A stretch of 64,000 nucleotides of DNA from Vibrio sp. RE86 (GTDB taxonomy: Bacteria; Pseudomonadota; Gammaproteobacteria; Enterobacterales; Vibrionaceae). Shown piece after piece: positions 55,612 to 64,000 of the stretch. The stretch covers positions 310,001-374,000 of the forward strand of contig NZ_VTXI01000002.1 of NCBI RefSeq assembly GCF_013114545.1, read 5' to 3'. The notes below the pieces were generated by a model. It was not told the DNA's origin. It did not search any database and worked only from the letters and a program-made list of their open reading frames with translations. The position numbers and the translations under genes are program-made. The stretch's first letter is position 1, and each line of letters opens with the position of its first letter.

Positions 55612-57429
55612 ATGTCAGCCTCAACTCTCTCTCAAATCAATGTATTTCCTGTAAAATCGGTCGGTGGTATCTCCCTTTCTTCCGCATGGGTTGAAAAACA
55701 AGGGTTGATGTTCGACCGACGCTTCATGCTTGCACTTTCCGATGGCGCGATGGTGACCGCACGTAAATACCCTCAGATGGTATTGGTCAAATCTAGCTTA
55801 TCTCCTGACGGAGTGATTTTCTCTGCCAAAGGCTTCCCATCTCTACGTATTCGCTACCAAGACTTCAAAATGCAAGAAGCACCAGCGCAGGTTTGGAAAG
55901 ACAATTTCACCGCCTACACCACCACAGATGAAGCGGACGATTGGTTTAGCCAAGTATTAGGACAGAGAGTTGAGCTGCTGTTTAGTGGCGAACAATCTAA
56001 CCGAGTTCGTGAAAAGCTGGGTCACAACGTAAGCTTTGCGGACGGTTACCCAATGTTGGTGATCAGCGAAGCGTCTCTAGAAGAGCTAAACCGCCGAAGC
56101 CCTGAAAATCACTCTATGGATCAGTTCAGAACTAACTTTGTGGTGTCCGGCACTGAACCTTTTGAGGAAGACAGCTGGAAGCGCATTCGTATCGGAGAAG
56201 TCGAGTTTGTCGCCGTGAAACCGTGTGAGCGATGTGTATTGACCACAGTTGATGTGAACAAAGGCAAGTTTAGAGCCAGCAAAGAACCACTCAATACGCT
56301 GTCTAAGTTCCGAGCAAACGAACGAGGCGGGGTCTTCTTTGGGCAAAACCTTGTCGCTGTGAACGAGGGTGTGGTGAATCAATACGACCCAATTGAAGTT
56401 CTAGAGTACAAAGAGAAAGAGTTTTACCCAGACAATGGCTCGCCAATGTTGACGATGACCTGTGTTGAACGTGAAGAAATCGCGCGCGACTTCGTAACGT
56501 TTTGGCTAGAGCCTCAACACGGTGATACGCCTGCTTATCTGCCGGGGCAACATCTACCAATCACGATTGAGGCTGATGGTGAGACCATCGCGCGACGTTA
56601 CACGCTCTCTTCGAGCCCATCACGACCTGGGCGTTTGGCGATTTCGGTAAAACGTATTGATGGTGGCCGAGTGTCGAATTGGCTGGCGGACAATCTTAAT
56701 ATCGGTGATAGCTTAGTGTGTGAGCAACCTGATGGCAGCTTCCATTTAGGCGATAAGCATGATCAACCCTTACTGCTCCTATCCGCTGGTAGTGGTGTGA
56801 CTCCGATGCTCTCTATGCTGCGTTATCTAGCAGACCATGATCAGGTTAAAGATGTGGTGTTCTACCATCAATGTAGCTCGGTTGAGGACATTCCATGCCA
56901 AGAAGAGTTGGATACGTTACGTAAACAGTACTCAGGCTTGACGGTATTAATTTCCTTGTCTCAGGCACCGTCAGATTGGTTCGGCTTAAAAGGGCGTTTA
57001 ACGTTAGCTCACCTAAAACAAATCAAAGACTTAAACCAACGACAAGCGTTCGTTTGTGGCCCTGATGGCTTTATGCAGAAAGCAAAGAACTTGCTACTTA
57101 AAGTAGGATTGGCTGAAGAGGCCTATCATCAAGAAGCGTTCGGTGTTAGCCAAGTTGCCCAAAAAGCGCTTAAAACAGTAACGGTAAGCGTCAATGGACA
57201 TGTCTTTAGTGGTGATAATCAAAAAACACTGCTAGAGCAAGCGGAAGATGCAGGCGCGCCAATTGCGAACAGTTGCCGAGCAGGGCTGTGCGGTGCATGT
57301 AAGGTGACGGTAGAGTCCGGCAAGGTACATCAACCAGACGTACCTGCATTGCAAGAACATGAACGCAATATGGGTGTTGTACTGGCTTGTTGTTGTGTAC
57401 CTGAAACCGATGTAGAAGTGGTTTCCTAA
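55612..57429 (+). CDS. MOSC domain fused to a ferredoxin-NAD(P)H reductase with a 2Fe-2S domain
   Basis: 605 residues, four parts. 1-95: MOSC N-terminal beta-barrel (SQINVFPVKSVGGISLSSAW). 100-265: MOSC domain with the conserved Cys in KPCERCVLTTVD, a molybdenum- or sulfur-handling motif. 275-500: FAD/NAD reductase (RRYTLSSSPSRPGRLAI and LLSAGSGVTPMLSMLRYL). 520-605: plant-type 2Fe-2S ferredoxin (NSCRAGLCGACKV and ACCC, four Cys). E. coli YcbX has only MOSC plus ferredoxin; here a reductase is inserted so electrons can come directly from NAD(P)H. A role in reducing N-hydroxylated compounds is inferred from YcbX. Confidence 0.9.
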   Translation: MSASTLSQINVFPVKSVGGISLSSAWVEKQGLMFDRRFMLALSDGAMVTARKYPQMVLVKSSLSPDGVIFSAKGFPSLRIRYQDFKMQEAPAQVWKDNFTAYTTTDEADDWFSQVLGQRVELLFSGEQSNRVREKLGHNVSFADGYPMLVISEASLEELNRRSPENHSMDQFRTNFVVSGTEPFEEDSWKRIRIGEVEFVAVKPCERCVLTTVDVNKGKFRASKEPLNTLSKFRANERGGVFFGQNLVAVNEGVVNQYDPIEVLEYKEKEFYPDNGSPMLTMTCVEREEIARDFVTFWLEPQHGDTPAYLPGQHLPITIEADGETIARRYTLSSSPSRPGRLAISVKRIDGGRVSNWLADNLNIGDSLVCEQPDGSFHLGDKHDQPLLLLSAGSGVTPMLSMLRYLADHDQVKDVVFYHQCSSVEDIPCQEELDTLRKQYSGLTVLISLSQAPSDWFGLKGRLTLAHLKQIKDLNQRQAFVCGPDGFMQKAKNLLLKVGLAEEAYHQEAFGVSQVAQKALKTVTVSVNGHVFSGDNQKTLLEQAEDAGAPIANSCRAGLCGACKVTVESGKVHQPDVPALQEHERNMGVVLACCCVPETDVEVVS

Positions 57430-57466
57430 ACACGTTTTTATGTAATCTAGGCTGTTAGTTAACAAG

Positions 57467-57496
57467 AAGCGCACTGAATTTTTAGTGCGCTTTTTT
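57467..57496 (+). terminator. Terminator after the MOSC-reductase gene
   Basis: AAGCGCACT / AGTGCGCTT stem with an 8-nt loop and T run of six. Confidence 0.8.
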
Positions 57497-57512
57497 GTAT
57501 CTCGCGACAAGG

Positions 57513-58424
57513 TTATTGAATCGCGCTTTGATTGCGACCTTGACCTTTGGCGTCATACAGCGCTTGGTCAACACGTCGATACATATCCATGAAATCACAG
57601 TCTTTTTCTAACCGTTCGGTGACGCCACATGAGATGGAAAAGGAAGGGGCAACCTCTTTAAATGAGAGCGATTGAAACGCAATTCTAAAACGTTCAGCAA
57701 TATCGAAAGCAGCACGAGTCGTCGTGTTGTTGAGAACGACGAGAAATTCCTCTCCACCGACCCGGCCACAGCAGTCGGTTGGCCTCATGTTCGCACGAAT
57801 GATATCGGCAAGTTCTACAATGACGCGATCGCCAAAATCGTGACCGTAATTATCATTGATGCTTTTAAAGTTATCGATATCAATGAGAATACAAGCAAGG
57901 GGTTGATGCATTTTTTGCGAGTGTCGATAAGCGTCTAGGAAATACTCCCAAAGCTTGCGGCGGTTGCACAGTTTCGTCAGTTCGTCTGTACTAGCTTGTA
58001 CTGCGAGTTTATCCCTCATACTCACCATGTCAGTGATGTCGGTAGATACACCAATTAAGCCAATGACTTGGTTGGTTAGGCTGCTAATGATGGGTTTCTT
58101 GATTGCTCGATAAATGCGCACTTTTCCATCGGGAATGGCTTTGGTACGCTCTTCATTGACGACAGAACCTCCCGTTGAGTAAACGGTATTATCGCTTTCA
58201 AGAATGTCGTGTATTAGCTCAGCTTCGAAAAAGTCATAATCGGTTTTGCCAATCAAATCTTCCAACGTGGTATTAAATAATTCTAACGTCAGTTGATTGG
58301 CGTACAGGTATTCTCCTTTGCGATTTTTAACAAATACGAAAGAGCCTAGCTCATTGAGTACCGCTTCATGAAGCGTGAAATGGTCCTGATTGTATATGTC
58401 TTCGATGCGCTCCAATTCAATCAT
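57513..58424 (-). CDS. PAS-GGDEF diguanylate cyclase
   Basis: 303 residues, soluble. A PAS domain (about 20-135: VFVKNRKGEYLYANQLTLELFNT; IGLIGVSTDITD) precedes the GGDEF domain with DELTKLCNRRKL and the active motif GGEEF (GRVGGEEF). This is the only GGDEF protein here with the inhibitory site, RPTD five residues before the motif, so its output should be limited by c-di-GMP itself. The PAS ligand or cofactor is unknown. Single gene. Confidence 0.92.
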   Translation of the reverse strand: MIELERIEDIYNQDHFTLHEAVLNELGSFVFVKNRKGEYLYANQLTLELFNTTLEDLIGKTDYDFFEAELIHDILESDNTVYSTGGSVVNEERTKAIPDGKVRIYRAIKKPIISSLTNQVIGLIGVSTDITDMVSMRDKLAVQASTDELTKLCNRRKLWEYFLDAYRHSQKMHQPLACILIDIDNFKSINDNYGHDFGDRVIVELADIIRANMRPTDCCGRVGGEEFLVVLNNTTTRAAFDIAERFRIAFQSLSFKEVAPSFSISCGVTERLEKDCDFMDMYRRVDQALYDAKGQGRNQSAIQ

Positions 58425-58551
58425 AAGATCTCCTGACGAAAGTGAGATCTAGCCAACCGACGTTGCCTTTGAGTATTTATATTAGAGTGTTTTGATCAGC
58501 TTTAGTGCAACGCCTTTCTTATATAAACATATACCTAATTTATTGGATGTG

Positions 58552-59451
58552 TTAAGCCTGCTCGACGTTTTCAAGTGGAATTGTGCTCTTACGCTTAAAT
58601 TTGAGCTGAGAAAGGATAACGCCGCTAATCACGAGAAGCCCGCCCATAAGATGGTAACTATGAATTTCTTCACCAAGTAAGCTCGCAGCAAGAGTAATCG
58701 CTACAACCGGCATTAAGTTCATGAACATTGCGCTTGAATCTGCACCAATCAGGTCGATCGCTTTTACCCACATCCACGGTGCTGCGATTGACGCCGCAAT
58801 ACCGGCATAAGCTATAAGTGGCAGTGATGCTTTACTTGGTATGAGCTGGTCGCTTGTCAAGCATAAAGGTGTGAGCATGATTAATGCCAGCAACCCTTGC
58901 ATATACACCATAGTCCAATTGGAGAGTGGCATTTTCCAACGCTTAAGCAGAACGCAGTACGCGGCGTAGCAAATAGAAGCGATCACCATAATACCATCGC
59001 CTGGAGTAATGTCTTGGTGCAGGAAGAAAGCGACATCGCCCTTACCGAGCATAAAAGCAAGGCCTGATAATGCGATAACAGCACCAACAATACTCAGTGG
59101 AGAGATACGTTTAGCCAGAATTGGCACGCTCATGAAAATAGCAATCAGAGGGACCAAAGAGGTGATCATGGCCATATTAGACGCTGTGGTCGTTAGACCT
59201 GCGTAGTATGAGAGAGACTGATTGAGCACCATGCCTAGCATTGCCAAGAAAGTGAGTTTCGCAAGGTATGGGCGTATGGTCTGCCAGCGTTTAATTACTT
59301 TAGGTAAACAAAAAGGCGTCAAAATGACGATGGCTAGAAACCAGCGGTAGAAGCTCATTGCGCTAGGTTCAATACTTTCCGCGGCCATTTTATTAACGAT
59401 AGCGTTACCGCCCCAGATAAAGACCGTCAGTAGTGGAAGTAGATAGACCAT
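58552..59451 (-). CDS. EamA/RhaT-family metabolite exporter
   Basis: 299 residues, ten membrane helices in two EamA repeats. Repeat 1: VYLLPLLTVFIWGGNAIVNK, then SFYRWFLAIVILTPF; repeat 2: PGDGIMVIASICYAAYCVLLKRW and PWMWVKAIDLIGADSSAMFMNLMPV. A cytoplasmic basic tail ends the protein. The start at 59451 (MVYLLPL) fits the first helix; the frame is open to 59484. The substrate is unknown. Divergent from an AraC-type regulator that likely controls it. Confidence 0.87.
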   Translation of the reverse strand: MVYLLPLLTVFIWGGNAIVNKMAAESIEPSAMSFYRWFLAIVILTPFCLPKVIKRWQTIRPYLAKLTFLAMLGMVLNQSLSYYAGLTTTASNMAMITSLVPLIAIFMSVPILAKRISPLSIVGAVIALSGLAFMLGKGDVAFFLHQDITPGDGIMVIASICYAAYCVLLKRWKMPLSNWTMVYMQGLLALIMLTPLCLTSDQLIPSKASLPLIAYAGIAASIAAPWMWVKAIDLIGADSSAMFMNLMPVVAITLAASLLGEEIHSYHLMGGLLVISGVILSQLKFKRKSTIPLENVEQA

Positions 59452-59550
59452 GTGAACACCATCGCAATAATTTTGATAGTACATAGTCTGGCAGGTCTAT
59501 ATAATTGCATGTATCGTTGTAAAGACATTTTGAGTCATAGGAAGACAAGT

Positions 59551-60339
59551 TTGAGAAAGTCGGTAAAGCACCTTCACCCGTCGTTATCAATTGATAAAGC
59601 ACCATCAGATGTATTTATGAATTTTGAGGCATTTCTATCAAATACTGAAACCCGCATGCATAGCCATCCATGGGGGCAGGTTCAGCTTATTAGTGGCGGT
59701 ATTTTAGAAATGGAAGCGGAAGACACGCGATTTTTAGCCCCACCTCATTTGGCAATTTGGGTACCTGCTGGGGTGATGCATACCAGTTTTAACCGCAAGC
59801 CGATTTCCTATTGTTCTCTTAACGTTGCTCAATCTCTTACTGAACACTTTCCCGATTGTACAAGCCTAATTAAAGTGACACCGATTGTGTCTGCTATCGT
59901 GGATGATTTTCGCCAACGCTCAATCAATGTTGCACAAAGTGAGCAAGATAAGCGCTTAGTTCAGGTACTGCTCGACCAATTAGCAACCCGAGACACTCAG
60001 CATCACTTTCTGCCATCAACCGACAATAAATATCTGGCTAAGATATTGGCTGCTGTAGAAGAGAACCCAATAGACAATACCAGTCTTTCTCAATGGGCTG
60101 AGCGAGTACACACCACAGAAAGAACCTTAGCACGTCATTGCCAAGCCGAATTGGGAATGAGCTTTACCGAGTGGCGACTACGAGTGCGTTATCTTTTCTC
60201 AATGGATCTGCTTCGAAAAGGGCACTCTGTGAAAGAAGTGGCATTGACCTTAGGCTATAACCAAGCTAGCCCGTTTATTGCCATGTTTAAGAAGTACTCC
60301 GGGCAAACCCCGGAGCAGTATAAAAGTCGGCTACTATAA
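59551..60339 (+). CDS. AraC-family regulator with a cupin sensor domain
   Basis: 263 residues from TTG at 59551, which has AGGAAG 6 bp before it. The frame is open back to an ATG at 59452, but that would leave no room for the promoter, and a TATAAT-like -10 occurs at about 59499. The N-terminal cupin has HSHPWGQVQLISGGILEME and LAIWVPAGVMHTS; the C-terminal DNA-binding domain has TSLSQWAERVHTTERTLARHCQAELG and HSVKEVALTLGYNQASPFIAMFKKYSGQTPEQY. Divergent from the EamA exporter, probably its regulator. Confidence 0.85.
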   Translation: MRKSVKHLHPSLSIDKAPSDVFMNFEAFLSNTETRMHSHPWGQVQLISGGILEMEAEDTRFLAPPHLAIWVPAGVMHTSFNRKPISYCSLNVAQSLTEHFPDCTSLIKVTPIVSAIVDDFRQRSINVAQSEQDKRLVQVLLDQLATRDTQHHFLPSTDNKYLAKILAAVEENPIDNTSLSQWAERVHTTERTLARHCQAELGMSFTEWRLRVRYLFSMDLLRKGHSVKEVALTLGYNQASPFIAMFKKYSGQTPEQYKSRLL

Positions 60340-61254
60340 TGTGCTGATCACGTAGTCGAGTCCGCCAGTGATTGCGGCTACCTGAGCATCGTTACACTCT
60401 TCGTCGGTCACTTTCGGGCTATCTGGGTAAACTTCTGTCGTGGTGCCGTACGTGCAAGTTGTTACACCGCCACACAGGCCAAGCTTGATCATTGGGTAGT
60501 TAATCACCCCGTGCTGAACAACGGCAGAACCAATAATTTCGCCTTTGTCATCAGCAGGCGCAATGTGCGTTACTTTAGAGACGGATTCGATGACCGCCGC
60601 TTGAAAATCAGGTTGCGGATTTTCTGTGTCGCCAACGGTGTAGAAACCATCAGGGATCATGCCTTCGATGTATTCAATGCCGTCACGAGCGGCTAGAGCA
60701 GGGCGGAACTCAGTTTCATCGGTATCCGTGGTTTCATGCAAGTCGATATGCACTAACACTTCTTTGCCAAGTGACTTAACCAATTTCATTAGGTTGGCTG
60801 ATTCTTCGGCTGGAGAGTCTTGGTAGAAAGAGCGATTTGGATCCAGTGCTAGCGGGTTCCAGCGGTTGATGGTTTCGTATCCCCAAGGGCTAACACAAGG
60901 CGCAACAACAATATTAAACTGTTCTGAGTATCGAGCCATCTCGTTGGCAGCAAATTTTAGCGCACCATGAACACCGCTGGTTTCATAGCCGTGAACACCA
61001 CCGGTGATCAGTACGATTGGCTTTGTGTCATCCCAGTTATTGGTCTTGATGCAAAATAGTGGGAAGCGCGTTTCATCGTAAGAGAGTGCACCGTATTGTT
61101 CGACAGAGAACTGCTCAGCTAACGCTTTAATTTTAGGAACGACTTCTTGTTGGTATTCACGTTTGATGGTGGTTTGCTCACGCCAAGCAACTCGCTCAGC
61201 GTCGCCCCATTTTTCACCAGGAGTGCCGATTGGATAAGTGTAAGTACTGCGCAT
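60334..61254 (-). CDS. M14-family zinc metallopeptidase
   Basis: 306 residues from the ATG at 61254 (MRSTYTYPIGTPG; AAGG nearby). Carboxypeptidase fold: first zinc pair in LITGGVHGYETSG (H-x2-E type), the third ligand His in VLVHIDLHETTD, and Arg/Asn in RWNPLALDPNR that bind the substrate carboxylate. A C-terminal Glu region (TTEVYPDS) may supply the catalytic Glu. No signal peptide, so cytoplasmic. Such peptidases act on short peptides or deacylate amino acids; the substrate is unknown. It overlaps the convergent regulator by 6 bp. Confidence 0.85.
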   Translation of the reverse strand: MRSTYTYPIGTPGEKWGDAERVAWREQTTIKREYQQEVVPKIKALAEQFSVEQYGALSYDETRFPLFCIKTNNWDDTKPIVLITGGVHGYETSGVHGALKFAANEMARYSEQFNIVVAPCVSPWGYETINRWNPLALDPNRSFYQDSPAEESANLMKLVKSLGKEVLVHIDLHETTDTDETEFRPALAARDGIEYIEGMIPDGFYTVGDTENPQPDFQAAVIESVSKVTHIAPADDKGEIIGSAVVQHGVINYPMIKLGLCGGVTTCTYGTTTEVYPDSPKVTDEECNDAQVAAITGGLDYVISTL

Positions 61255-61554
61255 TACCTTGCCTTCATTATTATTGAGTTGTATACCAACCAGAACAAAT
61301 ATCTGGTCATTCTTGCTGGTTAAAATCGCTGATAGCATCGTTATAGATTTTGTACGTAGGTCAACTAGCTAGCTGCAATCTATGCCTTGCTCTAAACGAT
61401 TTTTCCTGCGCAATCATCTGATCACATATTTATCCCGATTGGTATTAGATCGAGAAACAGGATAGTGTGCCCGCAGCACTGGCGCAAATACTATGTGTCA
61501 GAAGTCGGAAGATTAACCGAGTTCTGACACATTAGAAGGAGAGGTATAACCGCG

Positions 61555-62196
61555 CTACGATTGGATGATTTGATTGATTGCGGAAACCAATAGATCCGAT
61601 GTCTGTGCCCCTGAAATGAGGTGCTTACGGTTGATTATGATGGCAGGTACAGCATTAATGCCCGCTTCGAGCCACTGCTGTTCTGTCGATGCGACGGCTT
61701 CTGCCCAAGAAGGGTCAGTGATAACGTTTTTCGCGATGGATTCATTCAGACCAACGCTGACCGCACACTCAACAAGAACGTCGTCGTTGCTCACATCTTT
61801 GTTTTCTGAGAAGTAGGTATGAAACAGAGCAAGTTCAAGATCGAACTGCTTCCCTTCACTTTGGGCCCACATCAGCAGTTGGTGAGCTTTACGAGTATTA
61901 TAAATACGCATCTCATCTGAGAATGAAAAGTCGAACCCCACCTCTTGGCCAAGCGTGGTTAGCGTTTCTCTTGCTGAAATACTGGCCTCTGTCGTCGTGC
62001 CGTACTTTTCGTGTAAATGCTCTCTGAGATTTTGTCCTTCTGAGCCCATCGCTGGGTTTAATTCAAATGGGTGCCAGTGAATCTCAGCGTCCACATCGTC
62101 AGCAACGACCATGAGTGCTTGTTCTAGTCGTTTGTAGCCGATGATGCACCAAGGGCAAACGACATCAGAGACAATATCTATTCGAATTTTATTCAT
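61555..62196 (-). CDS. DsbA-family thioredoxin-fold oxidoreductase (FrnE-like)
   Basis: 213 residues. Active-site CPWC lies in SDVVCPWCIIGYKRLEQAL near the N-terminus, then HWHPFELNPAM, a helical insert and the cis-Pro strand INAVPAIIINRKHLISGAQ. No signal peptide, so cytoplasmic, unlike true DsbA. FrnE-like proteins may be disulfide isomerases or act in polyketide-like chemistry; the native substrate is unknown. Start at 62196 (MNKIRI); an ATG four codons upstream is possible. The MITE-like element begins 28 bp upstream. Confidence 0.88.
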   Translation of the reverse strand: MNKIRIDIVSDVVCPWCIIGYKRLEQALMVVADDVDAEIHWHPFELNPAMGSEGQNLREHLHEKYGTTTEASISARETLTTLGQEVGFDFSFSDEMRIYNTRKAHQLLMWAQSEGKQFDLELALFHTYFSENKDVSNDDVLVECAVSVGLNESIAKNVITDPSWAEAVASTEQQWLEAGINAVPAIIINRKHLISGAQTSDLLVSAINQIIQS

Positions 62197-62223
62197 GCTG
62201 CGATCCATAATGAGCGATGGGCT

Positions 62224-62489
62224 AGGGTCTGTTGACCTTTTGTGGTTGAATTTTGTTCGAGATAAAAGCGTTTTTATCGCGGCGAGAGGTTTGTAGCCTA
62301 GTTATTCTAAGCAAATACCGCTCAACAAAGAGAAAAACGCTTTTAGCCGAACCCTCAGGGCAGCATTTGTAGGCCCTTTCTACTGCGTTATCGGCTTATC
62401 AGGTAGGGCAACTACACCTCAAAGCCTCTGCCTTGCATAAAGAACCTACAAATTGCTGCAAAAATCAGCTCAAAAGGTCAACAGACCCT
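62224..62489. mobile_element. 266-bp MITE-like element with perfect 19-bp terminal repeats
   Basis: Terminal inverted repeats at 62224-62242 (AGGGTCTGTTGACCTTTTG) and 62471-62489 match over all 19 bp. Inside, AAAAGCGTTTTT near 62266 pairs with AAAAACGCTTTT near 62335, another inverted repeat. There is no reading frame for a transposase. No clear target duplication is seen in the flanks. It sits between the DsbA-family gene and a chemoreceptor gene. Right-end fragments occur at 37854 and 52476. The transposase that moved it would be encoded elsewhere. Confidence 0.75.
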
Positions 62490-62570
62490 GAGTATAGCTT
62501 TCTCTCTGCTGCGTTTTTACCCAAGGGACAGCTTTTTGCGATCTTGGTACACAAGTGTCTCAATAAAGGC

Positions 62571-64000
62571 TTAGACGGTGAATTTGTTGAGTATCGCGTC
62601 CTGTTCACGAATATTTTCCGTCTGAGCCTGCATCGCAATATTGGCGTTCTCCGCTGCATCAGCCACTTGAGTCGACAGATCTTTAATCTTCACAGTGTTG
62701 TTGTTGATTTCTTCAGCAACGAGGCTCTGCTCTTCTGCTGCGGAGGCGATTTGTATGTTCATGTCGCTGATTCGTTGAATCGCATCACGAATACTTTCCA
62801 GTGCAACATTGGCTTCTTGCGCACGTTCAACAGCATTGCTTGCGGTGCTTTTACTCATGTTCATGGCATTGGACACAGAACTCGCGCCAGCTTGAAGTTG
62901 CTCAATCATATTGCGGATTTCAGTGGTTGATTCTTGAGTACGCTGCGCGAGGGTTCTGACTTCATCGGCTACCACCGCAAATCCGCGACCTGACTCACCC
63001 GCGCGCGCTGCTTCTATCGCTGCATTTAGCGCCAATAGGTTGGTTTGATCGGCAATATCGTTAATCACTTTCAAAATGGTTTCGATATTGTCAGTCGCTG
63101 ATTCCAAGACCTTAACTTCTTCGACCGCCTCATCGATTTTTTGTGAGAGGTTATCAATAGCTCCAGTGGTTTCGCTTACTACGCTTGTTCCAAGGCTGGT
63201 GGCATCGTCCGCTTCTTGAGCTGCTGCGGCTGCCCCTTGTGCGTTGTTTGCCACATCACCCGAAGTCGTCGCCATCTCATGCATTGCGGTAGCGAGCTGT
63301 TCAAGTTCATGGAGCTGCTCTTGCATTGCGGATGCTGATTCCTGAAGCCCCATGGACGTCATTTCAGATCCGCGCAGAATTTCTGAACCGATCGCTTTGG
63401 ATTGGGTAATTTGTTGCTGGAGTGATTCGGTAAATTGGTTAAAACCAGACGCCAAGATAGAGAACTCTTTGTCGGTATTGGTATTAAGGCGTTGGGTGAG
63501 ATCACCTTGCCCCGTCGCTACGTCTTGAATGGCATCGCTAAGTGTATCAAGTGGTTTCATTAGAGTGCGGATCAGAACTAGAAGCACCACAATACTGATC
63601 ACAAGAGCAATAATGGTGTAGATGATCGAGCTGTTGCGTAAGTCTGACAACGATTGGTAAGCGATGGTCTCATCGAGTACCACGCCGATGTACCAATCTT
63701 CCCCCGGTACTTTCGAAAAATCTAGCGTATATTCTTGGCCGTCAATGGTTGCGTGCTGCGGTTCATCTTGAATAGGCGCGTTACCAAGGAACTCCGCCAT
63801 TGGCTTACCGTTGAACTCTTTTTCTGGGTGGGCGATGGTTGTGCCGTCACCGGCGACAATAAATACGTATCCCGCGTTGAATAGGTGCACCTTGTTAACG
63901 ACTTCCGCCAGTGCCGCTAAACTCACATCATAAAAGATGGCACCAATGAATTGGCCTTTGTTTCGAACAGGGGTCGCGATAGAGACCAGTATCTCTCCCG
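62571..64000 (-). CDS. Methyl-accepting chemotaxis protein (5' end outside the window)
   Basis: About 475 C-terminal residues; the frame is open to the window edge ([11 protein letters not shown], then [19 protein letters not shown] before the GTG at 63926, which is not the true start). A dCache-type sensor end ([21 protein letters not shown]), a membrane helix ([21 protein letters not shown]), HAMP and signalling hairpin with [37 protein letters not shown] follow. It ends DAILNKFTV without a CheR pentapeptide. Ligand unknown. Confidence 0.93.
   Translation of the reverse strand, partial: GEILVSIATPVRNKGQFIGAIFYDVSLAALAEVVNKVHLFNAGYVFIVAGDGTTIAHPEKEFNGKPMAEFLGNAPIQDEPQHATIDGQEYTLDFSKVPGEDWYIGVVLDETIAYQSLSDLRNSSIIYTIIALVISIVVLLVLIRTLMKPLDTLSDAIQDVATGQGDLTQRLNTNTDKEFSILASGFNQFTESLQQQITQSKAIGSEILRGSEMTSMGLQESASAMQEQLHELEQLATAMHEMATTSGDVANNAQGAAAAAQEADDATSLGTSVVSETTGAIDNLSQKIDEAVEEVKVLESATDNIETILKVINDIADQTNLLALNAAIEAARAGESGRGFAVVADEVRTLAQRTQESTTEIRNMIEQLQAGASSVSNAMNMSKSTASNAVERAQEANVALESIRDAIQRISDMNIQIASAAEEQSLVAEEINNNTVKIKDLSTQVADAAENANIAMQAQTENIREQDAILNKFTV

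Noticed and set aside
62433..62930. 165-codon plus-strand frame running from the MITE-like element into the chemoreceptor gene
   Set aside because: Crosses the element boundary and is antisense to a clear chemoreceptor.

Overview
The window looks like a stretch of a Vibrio genome, probably the smaller chromosome. The protein families match Vibrio throughout: MalEFGK, CodBA, YjeH, YddG, YhfA, a MoxR-Bat operon, many GGDEF and chemotaxis proteins. Three regulatory RNAs are typical of the genus: a Qrr quorum-sensing sRNA, a CsrB-type sponge RNA, and an sRNA-like malG 3' UTR in the position of V. cholerae MicX. The species cannot be fixed by eye. Base composition is even, and there is no integrase, plasmid gene or phage gene, so this is mostly core or lineage-stable chromosome with one small MITE-like insertion. 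No rRNA, tRNA or CRISPR was seen.

Layout. 1-4.3 kb: end of an unknown gene, a LysR regulator, a DUF3024 protein, a PstS-like phosphate binder behind a possible Pho box, and a diguanylate cyclase. 4.4-10.1 kb: maltose/maltodextrin importer, malK divergent from malEFG, with MalT-like and CRP-like sites between them and a MicX-like 3' UTR after malG. 10.2-14.3 kb: small hypothetical gene, acyl-CoA thioesterase, a lipoprotein esterase with a small membrane protein, and a long-form GAPDH. 14.6-19.3 kb: short periplasmic-binding protein and outer-membrane barrel, divergent from a hybrid histidine kinase; then a dCMP deaminase. 19.5-22.1 kb: CsrB-type RNA with an upstream VarA/GacA-type box, a LysR gene remnant and a GH13 enzyme. 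22.2-26.8 kb: codBA, qrr, mgtE.

27-31.8 kb: HlyD/DUF3302 pair with a divergent AraC regulator; a PNPOx-fold protein divergent from a MocR regulator. 31.9-38.4 kb: amino-acid export region with YjeH, Lrp and LysR regulators, a LysE/RhtB exporter, a Gfo/Idh oxidoreductase, YhfA, YddG and an L,D-transpeptidase. 38.6-43 kb: GAF-GGDEF protein, an orphan protein and an AI-2E-family permease. 43.1-49.9 kb: one tightly overlapping six-gene operon on the minus strand, moxR-DUF58-DUF4381-batA-batB/C-batD. 50.2-58.4 kb: chemotaxis receptor, two small proteins, a membrane diguanylate cyclase, pyrC with a PUR box, yqaE, a MOSC-ferredoxin-reductase fusion and a PAS-GGDEF protein. 58.5-64 kb: EamA exporter with a divergent AraC regulator, an M14 peptidase, a DsbA-type thioredoxin-fold protein, a 266-bp MITE-like element and a truncated chemotaxis receptor.

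Two themes recur. One is signalling: four GGDEF proteins, two chemotaxis receptors, a hybrid kinase and the Csr and Qrr RNAs. The other is small-molecule export and salvage: three amino-acid exporter families, cytosine salvage and pyrimidine synthesis. The most distinctive non-protein content is the RNA genes and the dispersed terminal repeat of the MITE-like element.
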